Source: Chryseobacterium turcicum (GTDB taxonomy: Bacteria; Bacteroidota; Bacteroidia; Flavobacteriales; Weeksellaceae). Taken from it: DNA of 64,000 nt. Shown piece by piece: positions 61,125 through 64,000 of this stretch; positions within the stretch are counted from its first letter, which is position 1, and every line of letters starts with the position of its first letter. The DNA is taken from positions 2,956,001-3,020,000 of the forward strand of contig NZ_JAJNAY010000001.1 in assembly GCF_021010565.1 (NCBI RefSeq). Reading direction: 5' to 3'. The notes beneath the pieces were generated by a model. It did not search any database. It had not been told where the DNA came from and saw nothing but the letters and a program-made list of their open reading frames with translations. Made by a program: the position numbers and the translations under genes.

Positions 61125-61739
61125 TCAGTCGAACAGTCTCGTTTGGCTATTACTCATTCTATATTCGTCTATTAATTTCTCCTTGATCGTCTGAATATTT
61201 GTGTTCGTCATGATTTCTCTTAATCTCGTTGGGTTTATTGTCTTCAAAAAGAAATACGCCATAACAGCATGAGCGTCTAATTCTGAAAGCTGACATATAT
61301 ATTCTTTGTCATTTGTCCCATTATGCTTAATGTATTTTTCACCATGCAAATATTCAAATTCACCTTTTTGATAGTAATGCGTCAATTCATGAACGATTAC
61401 CGAACCTGCTTTAGTCATTTGAAGCTCTGAAACATTGGTTTCATCATATGTAAGAATTGATTTTAAACTATGGCTCGTCAGAATAAATGGGTCTAAGTAA
61501 TACATACTATCCGGACTGTCTGGATGAATAACTCCATTAATGTCGCTATGAATTCTGAAAACAGCATTGTACTCTGATAATTCGTCCCAAGCTGATACTT
61601 CTAATTTTCCGTCTTCCGGAATATTCGGTCGAACCTCTATGTTTAAGATGTTCATTATTTGTTGTGTTTCTATTTTTAGTTGTTCAATCATATCAGAATT
61701 AAATGTTTGGTTCGTCACTGTCAAAATAATTTTTTTCAA
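61125..61739 (-). CDS. Putative zinc metallopeptidase with HExxH motif
   Basis: A 204-residue protein without an obvious signal peptide. The motif VIVHELTHYYQKG (about residues 115-127) is a canonical HExxH zinc site. A possible third ligand Glu is in QLSELDAHAVMAYFF (about residue 155). The N-terminal half is beta-rich (KIILTVTNQTFNS, LEVSAWDELSEYNAVFRIHS). The organisation recalls small gluzincins. I do not know the family or its substrate. It stands in a rearranged area next to pseudogenes. Confidence 0.65.
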   Translation of the reverse strand: MKKIILTVTNQTFNSDMIEQLKIETQQIMNILNIEVRPNIPEDGKLEVSAWDELSEYNAVFRIHSDINGVIHPDSPDSMYYLDPFILTSHSLKSILTYDETNVSELQMTKAGSVIVHELTHYYQKGEFEYLHGEKYIKHNGTNDKEYICQLSELDAHAVMAYFFLKTINPTRLREIMTNTNIQTIKEKLIDEYRMSNSQTRLFD

Positions 61740-62180
61740 TCAATAATTGCAGAAGATTCATTCTATTTGCATTTTGAAATCTGTTTGTCGTTCGGCATTG
61801 TGCACAACATTTGGTTTTAGCCAATGCGTCAAACCAAATTATAATTTGCTAAAAATAAATAATATCTAATCATAAAGCAACTTTAATTCAAACCAAAATG
61901 AAAAAATAAAATTTACATCTACTTAATATAAAAAATTATTCTACAAATAATTTGAAGCTAGAATTGACTGAGATTTAACATTAGAAAAATTAGCCGCCGC
62001 AAAAACACTTAAAATCCTTAAACAAAACCTCATTTCTCATTCCAACGGGAATTGAAAAATATATAAACCAGCGGTATTGCATTGAAGTACAGTTGATTTT
62101 ATTTTTAACAAAAGATTATATTTTCTGTTATGGTTTTGTAACTTTCTAATCAATAGTTTTGTCTCATTAATAAAAACTCA
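61740..62180. other. 441-base intergenic region before the DUF5686 gene
   Basis: No gene seen. It contains an inverted repeat ATTTGGTTT...AAACCAAAT (61809-61840), which could be a hairpin. The sequence is strongly AT-rich, with no obvious consensus promoter but with TTTTTAACAAAAGATTATATTTTC-like AT tracts near the end. Confidence 0.4.
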
Positions 62181-64000
62181 ATGACAAAACTTTTATATCC
62201 TTTATTTTTATTTTTCACGGTGTTCTATTTCGGGCAGACCCAACTGAAAGTTTTTAATAAAACCGATAAAAAACCTATCAATAATGCAGCGGTTTACTGT
62301 GACGACAATTTGTTGGGAAAAACCAATTACGATGGTATTTTATCATTCAAAACAAAGTGCAAAAAGATAGAAATTCTTGCCAGCAATTTTGAAGATGCCT
62401 TAGTGGATGTTAAAAAATCGATGGAGGTTGCCATGCTGCCCTTATCTGAAAAACAAAGTAACATCGATAAAATTATCATCACCGATAAAAGTGACCCAAA
62501 AGCATTGAGAATTTTAGATGAAATGAATAAAAGAGAGAAAGAAAATTCGCCAAAATCTTTAGATACCTATAACTTTAAATCGTACACCAAGTTTTCGATT
62601 GACGTAGACAAAGATTCTATTGATACGTTTAAAAATTTCCTGGCATCGAGGCAAGATTCTCTTTCAAAAGTTGACCACAAAGAATTTAAGCAAAAAGAAA
62701 GCGAAAAGAAAGATTCATTAATTAACGAAGATTTTATTAACGCTTCCAGAGAAAGCCAAATGTTCCTCTGGGAAAAGGCTACAGAATACAAATATTCGCA
62801 GAAATTTGGCGAGAAAACCAATATTATAGACAATAGAATGTCTGGTTTTAAAAATCCTATTTATGAGGCTTTGGCAATTAACATCTCCAATCTCAACCGA
62901 ACTCCGCGACAATTAAGACCTGAAAACAGAAAGCTTTTTAATTTCTATATGTCGGATACTTTACAGTTGGACGGCAGAAAAACCTACGTGATTAAATTCA
63001 AAGAAATCACTGATAAAAAGAAGCAAAACCCTAGAAAGTTTAACGGTAAAATCTACATCGATTCTGAAACCTATGCCTTGAAAAAGTTTGAAAGTGCCAA
63101 CAAAAAAAGAAATGAAGGCGACATTATTTCTGTCTGGAAACCTATTGACGGAAAATGGTTTTTAGACTATGAAGACATTAAACTGAAAATGGGTGATCAG
63201 ACTTTTAACGTTGCTAAGAGAGACAGCGTAAAAACCGACAGTTTAAAAAAAGGCGCATACATCAGCGACAAGCGAAAATACCATCAAAAAATTTTTGGAA
63301 ATTATCTCTATGTAAAAAACCGTTTCTTTGATTTTCAGATAAACGAAACTCAGAAAGCATCAGAGTTTAAAGGCTATTCACTGGAAATGAAAAACTCAGA
63401 CGGAAGTCTTCTTAATCAATACAGAACCGATAGTTTGACCGCCAGAGAAAGTGCAACTTACACTCAAATCGACAGTTTCGTACAGAAACATGATTTTGAA
63501 AAAAAACTGAGTTTTTTAACCCAACTGATGAGAGGAAATCTGCGCTACAAAATGATAGATTTTGACTTAACAAAGTTTGCCAGCTACGATAAATACCAAG
63601 GTGTCCGTTTAGGAGCGGGTCTAAAACTCAACGAAAAATTCAGCAAAACATTTTCTCCGGATGGATATTTCGGATATGGATTTAAAGACCACACCTGGAA
63701 ATATGGTTTGGGCTTAGATATGAAATTATCTTCTACAAGAACCTCTGTTTTCCGTATCGATTATGTGGATGATGTCTTTGCCGCAGGAAGATTCAGTAAT
63801 AATATGTGGGATATGATGATGAAAGTAAATGACTTAAATTTAGATTTGCATAATGCTAATTTTTATAAAAATCAAAAATGGGGAGCGTCGTTTTTATATG
63901 ATATCTCAAATTCATTAAGCATGAAAATTGCGGTAAACAAAGAGAAACAAGAAGCTCTTTTTGATTATCAGTATAAAAATTTAGGAAACCGTTTTGATAA
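62181..64000 (+). CDS. DUF5686 family outer-membrane-associated protein (3' end outside window)
   Basis: The ATG at 62181 opens a frame that continues to the window edge (606 codons visible). It has a signal peptide (residues 1-19, ending YFGQ), a carboxypeptidase regulatory-like domain (TQLKVFNKTDKKPINNAAVYCDDNLLGKTNYDGILSFK), and then DUF5686 features: NFKSYTKFSIDVDK, MSGFKNPIYEALAIN, TYVIKFKEITDKKKQNPRKFNGKIYID. A beta-barrel-like C-terminal section follows (LGAGLKLNEKFSKTF, GYGFKDHTWKYGLGLDMKL). Members are large outer-membrane proteins of Bacteroidota with unknown roles. No stop within the window. Confidence 0.8.
   Translation, partial: MTKLLYPLFLFFTVFYFGQTQLKVFNKTDKKPINNAAVYCDDNLLGKTNYDGILSFKTKCKKIEILASNFEDALVDVKKSMEVAMLPLSEKQSNIDKIIITDKSDPKALRILDEMNKREKENSPKSLDTYNFKSYTKFSIDVDKDSIDTFKNFLASRQDSLSKVDHKEFKQKESEKKDSLINEDFINASRESQMFLWEKATEYKYSQKFGEKTNIIDNRMSGFKNPIYEALAINISNLNRTPRQLRPENRKLFNFYMSDTLQLDGRKTYVIKFKEITDKKKQNPRKFNGKIYIDSETYALKKFESANKKRNEGDIISVWKPIDGKWFLDYEDIKLKMGDQTFNVAKRDSVKTDSLKKGAYISDKRKYHQKIFGNYLYVKNRFFDFQINETQKASEFKGYSLEMKNSDGSLLNQYRTDSLTARESATYTQIDSFVQKHDFEKKLSFLTQLMRGNLRYKMIDFDLTKFASYDKYQGVRLGAGLKLNEKFSKTFSPDGYFGYGFKDHTWKYGLGLDMKLSSTRTSVFRIDYVDDVFAAGRFSNNMWDMMMKVNDLNLDLHNANFYKNQKWGASFLYDISNSLSMKIAVNKEKQEALFDYQYKNLGNRFD

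Noticed and set aside
1..64000. tRNA or rRNA genes
   Set aside because: No clover-leaf-compatible or rRNA-like conserved stretch was noticed by eye; a covariance search would confirm.

Overview
The window looks like chromosome from a Bacteroidota bacterium of the Flavobacteriia, most likely Chryseobacterium or a close Weeksellaceae relative. The evidence is low GC content, type IX secretion (T9SS) sorting domains of both type A and type B, DUF5686, DUF6261-like and PCMD proteins, lipoproteins, and several promoters of the flavobacterial form TTTG-N19..21-TAnnTTTG. I see no rRNA or tRNA gene and no CRISPR array. The genus is an inference; the sequence shows the phylum-level traits directly.

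Layout. 1-5.3 kb: a T9SS cargo gene with a partial downstream gene, a decayed orphan reading frame, a complete IS630-type element with defined ends, and an MBL-fold hydrolase. 5.3-14 kb: S41 peptidase and YdcF pair, a GreA/Rnk-like factor, an ECF sigma factor with a membrane partner, an alpha/beta hydrolase, HdeD, a PCMD lipoprotein and outer-membrane barrel pair, and a TonB-plug-like protein. 14-19 kb: GNAT, a frameshifted VOC protein with its coupled neighbour, a RelE/ParE-type toxin-antitoxin pair overlapping a di-haem cytochrome c peroxidase, and a YeeZ-like oxidoreductase. 19.1-25 kb is the most accessory stretch: palindromic ~141-bp repeats surrounding a GIY-YIG nuclease, a DUF6261-like gene with an 83-bp repeat upstream, then an unrecognised four-gene operon into which an IS1595-family element has inserted. 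25-46 kb: urocanate hydratase, a giant T9SS type B surface protein, holin-like and thioesterase genes next to an 11-copy octamer, a gene stopped by a tetranucleotide tract, DEAD-box helicase, SMP-30, CcoG, AraC and MerR regulators, a four-repeat helix-hairpin-helix protein, topoisomerase III, a putAbiC-like relic, DUF2652, and a saccharopine-dehydrogenase-like protein. 46.6-49.5 kb: a metNIQ methionine importer preceded by a Met/Cys-rich leader peptide and an intrinsic terminator. 50-64 kb: GH3 glucosidase, MsrA-MsrB with DUF417 and a sigma/anti-sigma pair, alaS, a repeat-rich zone containing a second copy of the alaS 3' end, a zinc-protease-like protein, and the start of a DUF5686 protein.

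How genes work together. The met operon appears to be controlled by leader-peptide attenuation. The sigma/anti-sigma/DUF417/MsrAB cluster reads as an oxidative-stress unit. The toxin-antitoxin pair is translationally linked to the cytochrome peroxidase. The four-gene operon at 21.8-24.9 kb is the best candidate for an undescribed system: its genes are tightly spaced, it ends in a strong terminator, and none has a function I can name. The GIY-YIG gene embedded in palindromic repeats is a second candidate, resembling a REP-like repeat with an associated nuclease.

Limits: family names come from motif recognition by eye. No database search or folding calculation was run.
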